DNA from: Ephemerocybe angulata
Taxonomy: Eukaryota; Basidiomycota; Agaricomycetes; Agaricales; Psathyrellaceae
Length of the DNA stretch: 64,000 nucleotides
Reading direction: 5' to 3'
Assembly: GCA_013368325.1 (NCBI GenBank)
Contig: JAACJK010000067.1
Coordinates: 186,001-250,000 of the forward strand
The notes under the pieces are model-generated. The model was not told the DNA's origin, made no database searches, and saw only the letters and a list, made by a program, of their open reading frames with translations. How positions within the stretch are numbered: position 1 is the first letter of the stretch; each line of letters starts with the position of its first letter. The position numbers were made by a program, and so were the translations under genes. Below, in pieces: positions 47,129 through 58,028 of this stretch.

Positions 47129-48309
47129 TCAAGCCTGAATCGACCAAATCTGGTTGATGTTTAAGTTCCCGCACGACCACGTCTGGAGGACCTGGCCATT
47201 TGCGCTGTTACTGTTAGGGAGATCGAGACAAAGCCCAGTCCCTTGCAGAGCGATCTGGTTGTCTTGTGTGAACTGCCAGGACTGAGCTGGAAGGCTATCG
47301 AAGCACTGCCATATCTTCATCTACACGCCGTTCCCAGGATCTAAGAGATAGTTTGGATGAGATTCATGATAATCGTGCAGGTGCGATGTACTCACTGGAC
47401 CCGGCGTCCAGGCAGAAATTGGTGTTCGCCAGTCGAAGTTTCGTGCCTCCGGCTTGGAGCACCCAGCGCTGCGCACCAGTTCCATTGCAGTCATAGCTGC
47501 GAGAAATCATGATCAGTCTCAGTATCCTAGCACAGGCAAAATATGAAACTCTCACATCTGAACGGGGGTGCCATTAGCAAGAACGTTGCCCTGAACATCA
47601 ATGCACTTGTTTGGGTCGAAGTTGTGATAGACAGGGGTACCCGTCTCCGAAGGCCATTCTCCCGATGGACAGAACGTGATATCGAAGGATATCTGGCTTG
47701 GGTCGACCTTACATTGATATACCGGTGGCGTAGGGGGAGGTGAATTGGCAGGGGGCGGCCCTCCATGGAACACCGGGGGAGATGTATACGCTGTCGTACA
47801 TGTCCCAGAGCTACACTCAGCAGTTCTGCAGTATCCGCCAGACTAGAAACATAATCAAGTCAATCAAAAACGAAGTCACGAATAGACTGGATTGAAAACC
47901 GACTTCCGGTTGGCTAGGCACAATTCGGATTCCGGTGTTGAAGTGGCTTGAGTTCGGATCCCTGACGAGGTAGTAGTACCAGTAATTGGGCTGAAGTCGT
48001 GGACCGCTCCGTCAGAATTTGTATGCGCGTCACAGTCTCCCTACATACCTCGAAATAGAACCCAGCCTTGGCTGCAACGAGTAGCCCATCCACAATACCG
48101 CCGTTCGCGGTGGTGTACCAGAAGCCGGGCGACGTACCGAGGTCAGTCTTGATTATGACTGCACCCCGACTCAGGCTACCCTGCGACTGTCCACCAATGA
48201 ACAGCTCAATTCCTGATGGACAGCTGTTATGCACCCTATAGGTCTGCGCCGAAGCCACGGCGGCGACCACAGCAAGAATAGCTGATGGAGCAAAGCGATG
48301 GTAAAACAT
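47129..48309 (-). pseudogene. Secreted thaumatin-like plus ricin-B lectin gene with in-frame amber codon
   Basis: Exons 48049-48309, 47904-47990, 47556-47842, 47396-47496 and 47129-47340 sum to 948 nt. Residues 1-21 are a signal peptide (MFYHRFAPSAILAVVAAVASA). A thaumatin/osmotin-like segment follows: YRVHNSCPSGIELFIGG, GFWYTTANGGIVDGL, then NYWYYYLVRDPNSSHFNTG. After a Pro-rich linker comes a ricin-type beta-trefoil with QxW repeats: CIDVQGN..GTPVQIYDCNG, AQRWVLQ, NFCLDAGS, then MKIWQCFDSLPAQSWQ, GLCLDLPNSNS and NQIWSIQA. In the last exon codon 252 is TAG (47321-47323), directly before MKIWQC. No alternative GT-AG pairing I tried restores the frame. As read, the product would stop at 251 residues and lose the last ~63. 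The rest of the domain after the stop is well preserved, so the change is recent or a sequence error. Confidence 0.75.
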
Positions 48310-49567
48310 CCTTGCTCGATGGTAGACGGGGCTCTGTGAGAATTGAGTTGAGAACTTGGGGAAGAAGCCTATTGAGCTAGGTGAGCTTTATATGGTTGAG
48401 TGACGTTATTCCCGACGCAGTTCGAATACGGAGCACCTGGAGCGGATGGTATGCAGCGTAAGATCGGGATAGGTATGCTTCGATTTGGCAGGTATGAGCC
48501 GGATGCTGGGGGCAAGGAACAGAAAACCAAAATCAGAACATGGCCGTCTCGATTACTATCAATTACGCACCGAGAGTCAGATAATGAGGTCGAAGTGCTG
48601 GGAGTGTCCTCGCAGCGATAGTCGTAGTGAGTCTGAGCTGGGTGCTCTCGAGCATCAACGCGAGACATAGAAACCGACGTGCATGTCTTTATTAACAAGA
48701 GGCGTAGCGGGTGCTACATTGTAGGCCCCACATATGTTGTGAGGCGATCGGAACCATTCCTCGTAGAGCCAACCTGTAAAATGTAGAGTGGAGAAAGGTT
48801 TGCGAGGTTACGTATCCATCGCTAAACGGACATCGCGACCAGGCACATATGACCACAGGAAAGAGTCATTTGCCGACACGTAGAGCAGCATCCCTTCACA
48901 CCATGAAGGACCTAAGCCAGAGGGTGGTTCGAAAGAGGTTGATAAAGGTCAAAGCCTCACGGCCTCGAATCCGTGTTCTGGAGCAAAGTGAGGCAGTTAG
49001 TGGGCTCGCGGTGATTCATGGCCGTATGCCTGACACTGGCAGGTTTACTGCTTTTAAGCGCGTTTCGATGTACATATGTCAAGGCTGAAGCTCTCGAGCG
49101 AAGGAGCACGAAGGTAGAGGGAAAAGAGCACGGCTCCAGGGACAGTGCCCCACTTGTTCGGGCAGACATTGCCGTCGGAGACTCAAATTTGTTCCCATCG
49201 GCAGGCAAAATACTTGGGCGTGCCGATGGGCGCTTAAGTGACTCTTGCGATGGCTATCTTCAAGGAAAGCAGATGACTCCCCTTTTTCACCGATTTACGC
49301 ACACCTTGAGCTTTCTAAATGGAGGGACCATGAACTTAGAGCATATGTGTCTGGGACACAGTCCACATTAGGCTCCCGGTGGCATGTCTCTCGCCGCGAC
49401 TCCAGGCTCCAACTATGTTTCTGATCATCCTGAATCACTTTCACCTAGGAGTGAGATTTAGGTCGCACACTATCTTCCTTCCAACCTTATCGACACGCCA
49501 GTACTTCTCTACTCACAAGCTTAAAACTTTCCAATCCTTTCGCCAGTGCGCAAGCTCGAGGAAGTCG
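48310..49567. other. Intergenic region between divergent ricin-B and MGR3-like genes
   Basis: About 1.25 kb. The last 130 bp are pyrimidine-rich leader sequence of the MGR3-like gene. No coding evidence in the remainder. Confidence 0.5.
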
Positions 49568-51400
49568 ATGATCACCCCCACTATGTCGTTGCGATCAGGT
49601 CTCCGAGCCCGCGTATCCATTAAATCTCTCTCATACGCTGCATATAAACATTCCGCATGGTCAACCCGATCCCACCTGCCCAAGTTTAACAGCGAGGGCC
49701 TTGCGAAATATCGCACCTACGCTACCGACAACAACCCTCCTCCAGGATCGGACGCGCGGACGTCCAACGTCCCATGGGGTGAACCGATTACCAAGGCATC
49801 TCCCTCGGGGAATTCCACTTCCTCTTCCAAGACCACGCCCAGCGGCACCCAAGCCTCAGGGGCCAGCCCCAGCCATACCTCCAATTCAGATACAACTACG
49901 AAAGCGAGCGCCGGTGGGGCAGGAAGTACTGCTGGGGGTGAGCCCGCCTCTCCGGAATTTGAAGAATTCGTCGAGAGGGAGGAGGCTACCGTCCAGTCGA
50001 AGTATGCGCCTGTGTGGACTGCCCTCGCCATCATCACGATGTCGCTCGCCGCCTTTGGCCTGTGAGTGTGATTTTCTTGAGCAGCACCACCAACTTGAGC
50101 TGATATTGTCTTCAGCGGGCGTGTCTGGCATGATATGCCAATGTGGCCTCGAGAGGTCCGCCGAGATCTCTTCAGCGGGTTCCAGGCGAACAGGAGGGGG
50201 GATAATACAATGGGTATCTTGAATCTATCCCGGTAAGCCATGGGTTCTATCCCTATCCGACCCTCCAGAAAACTAAATATCACCATCCCTCGAATTTTCA
50301 GCGCATGGGAAACCGCCAAGTCCCTCCCCATTGAGAAGTTCGGGGAATACCCATTCCTCAAGCTCAGCGGTATTGCGATCGCACTCGCAGGAGCTTACGA
50401 CGCCAGTGGCCACACGGAGCTTGCGTACGAGATCTACCAGGAGGCCCTCTCACAGCTTCAAGATTTTACCACCCCCGGCGCTGAGTCTTCTGACGCCTCG
50501 AGCCGGAGCCTTCGCGGTGACCTCTCCACCGCTGAGCGCGTGCGTGCGGTCGCCATCTCCGCGAAGCTAGGCGAGCTCGCGAGGAAGCTGCACAAGCCGC
50601 CTATGGAAGAGGAGAAATGGCTCGCGTACAGTGTTGAGACAGTGCTGCGCGACATTATGGGTGTTGAGAGTGTCAAGAATGAGGTGACGGCGAAGGGTAG
50701 AGATAGCGATGAGATCGCAAAGGATGTGACGGAAGCGATGAAGCTGCCTCCCTTGTGGGCTCTCAGGCATGACCTAGCTGCTCCATTTGAGGCACTCGGC
50801 TCATTCTATGCGAGGAATGGGAACCCTAAGTCAGTCAACATTCTATGCTCTGGTCCCTAACGGTGCATCTGACGCATTTGTACAGGTTTGCGATGCCGCT
50901 CTACTTCCAGGCCATATCCCTTCTCATGCCTCCTTCCCCACAAGTGACCTCGAGGCGCGACAAGTGTCGCGCTGCGCATATAATGGGCCAGATCTCCGAG
51001 CTCATTATCCGCGCTGGTAGCGATGGCGCCGGCGTTGACCATCAAGCCCTCGTGGAAGCGGAGACGTGGGCGAAGACGGGTCTTGGCATCACAACCGAGG
51101 CGCGTCGCTCCTTTAAAGAGCGCGAGGGCATCTGCGAAGTTGCGTATGCCTTCATGCTGTATAACCTTGCTCTTATTCGGGAGGTGAGTACATTCGTTCT
51201 GGTGTAAACAGGTCCTGTCGTTAATCGTGCTCGTCCTTTCCTAGCTATCTGGAGATCAAAGTAAAGCTCGTGAGCTTTTCGTTGAGAGCTTGGATCAGTC
51301 AAAGGCCATAGGATTTCGAGAGGGTATCAAGAATGCAGAGAAAGCGATCCGGGTTGTCGGTCAAGAGCCAGTAACAATCTCCTCTCTTCTCCCTTATTAG
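49568..51400 (+). CDS. MGR3-like mitochondrial inner-membrane TPR protein, copy 2
   Basis: Paralogue of the gene at 39288. Exons 49568-50061, 50116-50232, 50302-50829, 50886-51183 and 51245-51400 sum to 1593 nt, 530 residues. N-terminal presequence with Arg/Ser (SLRSGLRARVSIKSLSYAAY), a Thr/Ser-rich linker longer than in copy 1, and one transmembrane helix (VWTALAIITMSLAAFGL) at the exon 1 end. The TPR region is strongly alike: KLSGIAIALAGAYDASGHTE, AYEIYQEALSQLQ, RAVAISAKLGELARKLHK, EEEKWLAYSVETVL, APFEALGSFYARNG and AMPLYFQAISLLMP. Exon boundaries coincide with copy 1. The ATG at 49568 parallels the copy 1 start; an in-frame ATG at 49415 would add 51 residues but lies in pyrimidine-rich leader. 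Converges on SEC62. Confidence 0.82.
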
Positions 51401-51578
51401 TTGTTATGCGAGTAAGATTCCACGAAGAACTCTGCAGCTGAAAGAATAGAAGATAGATGTATCCGTCGGAGTAGTCATCATCTGCATCATCTCGCAAGGT
51501 GTAGTGTAATTTGAAAAATGTGTGTACAATAATAAATAGTCCTGTCCCTCACTGCACTCTCTGTACAGTCGGTAGCAC

Positions 51579-52523
51579 CTACTCGTCGTCCTCCACCTCC
51601 TCAATCATCGCTGACCGTGATTTCCGTTGTCTCGGTTGCTCCTCCTCTTGCACTTCTTCGATGAATGCGCCACCGTTCGAAGTGGAGGCCTCGACCCTTG
51701 ACTTGCCCTTGGAAGACGACTTCTCCTTCTTTGAGTCGCCTTTAGTCTTCTTCGACTTCTTCTTCTTGGGGAGGTCCCATTCCCATAGAGGAATAAACGA
51801 TTCAACCTGAAATATGGCATCAGTATCCCGTCAACAATTCTTCAACTGAGGGATGACACTCACAAATCCAACGTCGGCAAAGAGCTGAGGGAATACCCAG
51901 ATACCGGGGCTCGCGACCACAACCGTGATGACATAGAAGATCAACCGCAATATCGCAATCGCGAAGAACAATCCAATGAGCCCGAGCATTCCCATACTGA
52001 GGTAGTACACGCCCAGACGCATGATAGGTGGCCAGAGGGGGAACATAACACCCGCCAGCATGATAACTACCATGAGGATGCCGCCAGCGTACGTTGTCCA
52101 CTGCGAGCCCTCGTAGAACCACGCGTAGTACTCTTTCGGGCCAAACATCTGCTCGGGGATGACTTGGAGAGCTTTTGGGGATGACGAAGAGGAGCCTGTA
52201 GCCTGGCCACGCTGTACACGCAGGTAGAAGGCGAAGGCATTGACGACTTGCAGGAGCGTGGCCGCTTCTTCTTCCGTCGTTACTTTCGGGACGCCCTTGA
52301 CTTTGGCATACGCTGGGGAGAGGAGGGCTTTGATTGCGGATTTGCCTGAGGATAAAGGTTTGAGTCAAATCACAAAATGTCACGGTTGAATCGGCGTACC
52401 CTTGAAGTAGTCTACTCGCTTTCCATTGAGCGCGCCAACTCGGATTTTGAGCCCGGCGCCTCCGCTGCGCAAAAAATCGGCGACCTTTTTGACGTCGGGT
52501 GGTGCTTTGAGTTGCTGCTCCAT
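51579..52523 (-). CDS. SEC62: Translocation protein SEC62
   Basis: Subunit of the Sec62/Sec63 complex for post-translational import into the endoplasmic reticulum. Exons 52400-52523, 51864-52345 and 51579-51806 sum to 834 nt, 277 residues, close to yeast Sec62 (283). The cytosolic N-terminal domain is recognisable: KKVADFLRSGGAGLKIR, ALNGKRVDYFKGKSAIKALL, then EEEAATLLQVVNAFAFYLRV. Two transmembrane segments follow: TYAGGILMVVIMLAGVMFPL and the long GMLGLIGLFFAIAILRLIFY..PGIW stretch, with the conserved PLWPPIMRLGVYY between. The C-terminal tail is lysine-rich (DLPKKKKSKKTKG) and ends in acidic residues, as in fungal orthologues. The ATG at 52523 gives the normal N-terminus. Confidence 0.92.
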
Positions 52524-53765
52524 GTGGCCGAGGGAAATAGATGGGTTGTCTGTTCTTCTAATACGAGCGTTGGAATGAGGCTAGAGGTGGATTACGCTGT
52601 CTTGCAGGTATGAAAACCAAGCACTGGGAAACTGTATGTCAGTACCACCGTCTTTCAGCGTTTCTCTGATGACATACAGGACAGGGAGGAGCGGAAGATG
52701 GTGGGTGAAAGCAAGGAAGGTGTTGGCGCTCTTCAAGAGATGTGCTGGCCCATCCGCTGATGTCCATTAGACACGTCACAGTCGTTATCAGCACTGCCAC
52801 TGATACTGGGTTCAATCTTATCTTATCTGGAGTTGCCAAAGGGTAGCCTCGTTCACCAGTCGCTCGATCTACAGCGCAGATTCAGTACATATAGCGCCAG
52901 GGGTAAATACAGTGCCCAAAATTCCCATATTTCAAGGTATGCACATCGAACTCGCCATCAAGAAAACTTGAAGGTGTCGTGAGTCGAAGACCAATGCTCG
53001 TGAACTTATTATACTAGTCTCATCCTGCTACCAGACATATAATACTTATGGTTCCTGAGTGGTATAATGAGCACTTCGCTATCCTTGGTGGCTTGATTCG
53101 ATTCAGTTGCAACCAGTGCCCTAGGCTGAGCATTCAGGAATGTATGTAAGGCGCCACTCGCTCAGTTGGGGGGCTGCTTCATTTTATACAATGGATAGAG
53201 CACATTTTTTTACATCCGTACTGGGAAGATCTGGCTTGCTTGAAAGCAGTTGGGGGATCAGCCTGAGTCACCTCAAAGTGAACAAGGCGCCTGAAGTAGG
53301 CCGGGCGCTAAAGTCGCCGGATCAGGAGCGTGGTTGATGGATTGAGGCTCCGCTCCAAGGTGGTCGCGGGCGGTGCCGACGACTCCATCATGAACGACGA
53401 CGGCGACCACGTATCCCATCCTAACGGCGCGCACCCAATGGCTCGAACCACTCGAACGCAACAATATGCAATCTGGAATTTGAGCACTAAGCTCTAAATG
53501 GTCTTGCCTTTAAGAGACCCACAGCCAGTGGCGACATGTTAAAACCACCGTTCCACGGTGACAACGCGTGTTGAGTCTTGACCATTGCTCAAATTGCTGT
53601 TCTTTTGCACCCGAGAACATTCATTGTCTTTAAAAAAGGATCACGAGGCTATGTGCTATTAGAAAACCGCGTCTTCTCCCGCTCTCACTTCCACTCTCTT
53701 TATTCACACAAAACTCTCCATCTTGCACAATCTCCTCCTGAAGACCCTCCAAGCGACGTAGCAAC
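52524..53765. other. Intergenic region between divergent SEC62 and the 53766 gene
   Basis: About 1.24 kb. No coding evidence on either strand; the last ~120 bp are a CT-rich leader. Confidence 0.5.
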
Positions 53766-54891
53766 ATGCCCAGGATATCTTTGACAAAAGATGACGCTCT
53801 TCGACTCCTCACGAAGGCAGAGACACTGAAATCTGCCGCCAACGACCTGTTCGACGCGGTGCAGGATATCCTTGGGGACGTGGGGGATTCCGAACAAGAG
53901 TACGTCGTTTCCAGGCATGGAGAAATCCGTTAGTAACACAATACCTCAGGCTCTCCGATGTCGACAACAGCAGCATTCGAGATGACTCGCGGGGCGACGC
54001 GACGAGGTGTGTCCTTTGTTCTATCCCCCTTACGCTATCTAATAAGGTCTGGGCAGAGAACGTCCTCGCCAGTATACCGATCTCCTCAGTCACCTCTCTA
54101 CCTTCTTGCCAGCTCTCCTTCCTCAACCTACTCCAGGACATGGACCGAGGGCACCCGGAGGCCAGAACGCCACAACCACCCGCCTTTCACCCTCAACTGC
54201 TTCCTCTTCCTCCTCCGATGGACGCGACGCCACTCACCCTATTCCATATCGCTCTCAGGCGCCTTCTCTGCTCTCCCCGCTGCTTGTCCCAGGTGCAGAA
54301 TCGGTCCACTTCCCAGAAACACCCTCGCCCCCCGCGCACACAAGAGACTTGCCATACCCCACAAGCCCCCGAAACAACGCTCTCCAGCGTGAAGCCCTCC
54401 ACTTCCGACCCCCAAAAACCGATGCCACCGGCCGACCCCATCCCTATGCCCAAACTCGCTCTCGCCGTTTGGGAAGGAAGGCGGCAGGCCACATCAACGA
54501 CCTTTTCAAATTCAAAGAGGGTGATCCCGAAGACGAGCCGTTCTTCCCTCCTGGCCTCCATTCTTCCGTGGACACTCCCCTTTCCCCTCACATGGGTGAT
54601 GGAAACCCCTACATCGACCCTCACACGCCGGTCGCGGCTTCCAGTTCTGCACTTCATCCCGCTGCTCGCCAGGACCTACTTCCTTCCCCTGACTGGACCC
54701 CCGACGGTGCCGCGGAGGTGCGAAAGCAGAGGGCGAAGCGCACGAGGGCAGAATATGATGGTGGACATGATGCAGTGGAGGAAGGGCCGGCGAGGGGCAA
54801 GAAGGAGAGGAAGGTTGAGCGCGTTCCGGGAGATTTGAAGGAGGAGGATGAGATGCCCTTGATCCTTTCTGCCGAATCCGGTGGTGCTTGA
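53766..54891 (+). CDS. Conserved-looking protein of unknown function, probably nuclear
   Basis: Exons 53766-53899, 53950-54006 and 54057-54891 sum to 1026 nt, 341 residues. I do not recognise a family. The first 45 residues form an amphipathic helix (TKDDALRLLTKAETLKSAAN..FDAVQDIL) ending in acids; exon 2 is acidic and serine-rich; exon 3 opens with RQYTDLLSHLSTFLPALLPQ. A Pro/Ser/Thr-rich stretch follows, then INDLFKFKEGDPEDEPFF and a basic cluster (RKQRAKRTRAEY), a likely nuclear localisation signal, before a charged tail. The acceptor at 54056 was chosen over an earlier AG at 54050 because only it opens the long third-exon frame. A truncated, deleted copy lies at 22756-23000. In both places the gene is followed by the DUF6533 segment. 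Confidence 0.65.
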
Positions 54892-56010
54892 GGTGGAGTG
54901 GCGGTTACGGGGTCGTGTGCGCGGCGAGGTCTTCCGAGGACGGGGACGACGTGGTCTGCAAAGATGAGCTTGGACTCATGACCCGTCCTTTATTGCTGTC
55001 GGCGTTCTGTCCTTCTATACAACTCCCTGTCCTTCGGTTTGACTTCTCCCGGGGTCGCATTCTTCCCTCTATTCATTTGCCATCATTTCTTCGTCCTGAT
55101 TTATTCACCATTGAATTTAAATTATTCACTTTCCTTTGGCTACACGTCGCACCCCCTTGGGCTTCCAGGAGTCAGCCCACTACATCCCCCCTAGTAGTTG
55201 ATTTGAAGCTTCACCTCATTCCTTGTTGTATTGTACTATACTGCCACTACTATCTGCTTGTACTAGCTCGTTCAATATCTATCTGGGATAACCGGTGACT
55301 TGAACCAATGTGAAGAGAGGCTTTCAGTCGGCTACTAATTTGCTTTGATTCCCGGGAGGGCTGTACAGCAGGGCTTTGCGTTGAATTCAATGTCGGCAAG
55401 TGCCTTTATAAAAGACTGAATGAATATGTACTGGGGTCTGGCATCGGTAGTAAGCTCCAACTCGATATAAAATTTCGTTGCTTCAGTCCAGACCAGGAAG
55501 CAAGTAGCCGTGGGTCTATTAGAGCACTGGCAGAGAACGACTGTTTTCTCAGAAGCTCGAACTAGAGGCCGGTCAGGGAGACTAGCCGTGGGCGCCAATT
55601 CAAATTCAACCCCATCAAGTGCTATTCAATCAGCGTAGCATCATGAGAAATGCCTCGGGATGGGTCCCGCTTCAAGTTCCTTGCCAACCTCCCTCTCTTC
55701 ACCCGAGAAGGCTTTAACCACCACCTAACCCTTCGAGCTATCGAGGGCCCAGCACCATTCGCCAGTTCTGTCCCCCAACAAGGGATTATCGGTCCTTTCT
55801 TCCTCCAAGTCACATACGAACCCGGAAAGGCTCACTTCTGGGTGACTTCCCCGCCGTACGTTCGACGTGGCCGCAGGAGACGTTTCCTCTGAGCTACCCG
55901 ACCGACAATGGGAGGCTCAGCAACGTCTAAAACTGTTACAACCCTCTGGAAGCACCCCCGTACCGACTGTTAGGTTGTTTCTGGCTCTGTTTGGAACGTG
56001 GTGCACCGCA

Positions 56011-57715
56011 ATGGCAGAATCTTCTCTCGCCGCCTTCAAGGCGCAGACAATTTGGAATGTAAGGCAGGGTCTTCGATGTAGCCTGGGCGATTGCTGATCC
56101 AAACCATTACGCAGTACGCGGTACGCCCTTCTACAACTTTTAAACCAGAGGAGAGCAGCATTGATCAATTTACTCGCATTATATCACACTCGCCGACGCC
56201 TCACCACTGTGGTATTCAGATTATAAGTAGCTGCACCATTTTTGTCAGATAGCTTCCCTCCTTCTGGCGCCCACACGCTACTCACTTGTTGACTTCTTCC
56301 TTCTTTAGGTTGTGGACTACATCCAAACTCTTCCAGACGAAGTAAGCATCTATCTTCGTAATTTCCCAGCCATCTTCAAGTTCACACTTGGTATTAGGTT
56401 CGGCACATGTGGACAGCACCGCTCAGCATCCCTAAATTGCTATTCATCGTTGTACGGTATTCGATCTTCTTCAAAAATTTCTCCTCTCTGGTAATGCCTG
56501 GTAAGAATTCACCATTCGTTTCATGAACCCTTTTAACTTAATGCTCATTTTCAGGTACTTTCTTCGCGGACAACTTTTCAGTCAACGGATGTCTCCATTG
56601 GTTCAGGCTTACGGCCGGTAAGCTACCCAAGGGATTTGCATACTTCTACTGAATAATCTTTAGCAGCGTCCCTATTTATTATTATAACCTCTGAAGGTCA
56701 GTGGCTTGGGATGCGGGTGACAGCCGTTTCTAACCTAGCCACTCGACTTGCCCTTTGACAGCGATATTATTCTACAGGGTGTATGCCTTCTCCGGGAGGG
56801 CCAGACGAATGTTGGTCGCTCTTGCGGTTCAATTTATAGTGAGTTTCCCTCGTCCGTTACGTTTCCATGACTGGGCCCAGTCTTACTTACTTGACACGAC
56901 TAGGTTATCCATGCGGTGGTCGCGTATTTCGTTGGTGCATACATATCCTCAGTCAAATGTCAGTTTTTCTCTTACACGCCATCCCATATATCCTGTTTCT
57001 GGCATACTCTGACCTAGGCACCCCCAGTCACAAATTCGCAACGAGCGGCCGGAACCACCTGCATGGTGATAAGCAGCAGCGGCCATCTTTACTCAGCCGT
57101 ATTTGCCACCCTCTTGGGCAGTGTCACCATTGCTATGCTTCTCATGGTAGCCATACTATTTCGCAAACACTGGGGCTTCGATAGCAAGCTCTTGACTGCT
57201 TTCTACAGCGATGGAATTTCGTACTTCGTGTGCCTCGCAGGTGCGTTAGACTACGAGTCCTTGAGGAGTCCAGGCGGCCTGACCATAGACTTCTGTCACT
57301 GACCGATCTTTTTATCTTACTAGTGCTAATATCTGCCAATGTCGCCGTGAATTGGGTTGCGCAGAAATCGTACAAGTTTATCCTTATACTGTGAGTCAAT
57401 ACGTGGCCCGCTCCAAAAGGCGAACCGCAGATCTAATGACAAGCTCCTTGTGCTGAAAGATTTGAAATGGACGCCCACGCCATCCTTTCCACCCGAATGC
57501 TCCTCCACATCCGCAAAGTAGCCGACAAATCATTAGACGATATATTATTCTCCGAAATCATGGCGCGACTCCCAACAAGTACTGATATAGCTCCAGGTCC
57601 TCAGCTTCCTCATCCAACGAGACGGGTGTCCGACAACCTATCTACTTTACACTTCCGTGCCTTTGACTCACTGCCCGAGCCGGGTCCTCTTAACAGTCTG
57701 GACCATTCTGCTTGA
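56011..57715 (+). CDS. DUF6533 integral membrane protein, copy C
   Basis: Reference model for the family here. Twelve exons: 56011-56058, 56115-56120, 56220-56243, 56309-56341, 56398-56500, 56555-56617, 56664-56696, 56762-56838, 56904-56958, 57028-57240, 57324-57390, 57460-57715. They sum to 978 nt, 325 residues, a normal length for the family. Exon 2 is only 6 nt. The chain reads MAESSLAAFKAQTIWNYA, IISSCTIF, VVDYIQTLPDE, WTAPLSIPKLLFIVVRYS, GTFFADNFSVNGCLHWFRLT, AASLFIIITSE, AILFYRVYAFSGRARRM, VIHAVVAYFVGAYISSV, then three more helix-rich exons and the cytoplasmic FEMDAHAILSTRMLLHIR tail. About seven hydrophobic segments suggest a seven-helix topology. All splice sites are GT-AG and phases agree. 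Function is not known. Confidence 0.8.
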
Positions 57716-57952
57716 TAGTAAAAAAAAGACTTGATAAAAACCTCCAATAGAGCTTTGCGGCTTCGTCAATCCAATGGGCTCTCTACTCTGATTTAGCGCT
57801 AGTAGTTTGAAGGATAAGGCGTGTTTGATTCCAAGGCCTACGTGGTCTCTAGGCTCAAGTACATACCTAAAACAGGCTCCAGCCTTGGAGCTCAAGCGCT
57901 CAAGCGCCGGTATCATAGACCCTTCCCCCTTAACCAAGTTTACAGAGGGGTA

Positions 57953-58028
57953 TCAGGCCGAAGAAATTGTCGGAGTGCTGGTTTCCCGCCCCAATTCATG
58001 AATCGCTTTCTCTGCATTTTCAATGCCC
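57953..58028 (-). pseudogene. 3' scrap of an MGR3-like gene carried with segment C
   Basis: Encodes the final GIENAEKAIHELGRETSTPT..SSA residues of the gene at 39288, including its stop, with one or two base changes. Nothing upstream belongs to that gene. It shows that segment C was copied from a place adjoining MGR3. Confidence 0.85.

Larger units (their letters stand above)
55300..58028 (+). repeat. Duplicated segment C
   Basis: Matches segment B in inverse orientation along its whole length and segment A over 55300-57650. Upstream (53941-55300) it also shares its flank with A, but not with B. The right edge at 58028 carries the reverse complement of the last 24 codons of the MGR3-like gene plus its 3' flank (57716-58028). 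Directly after the edge, F-box coding sequence begins. Confidence 0.88.
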
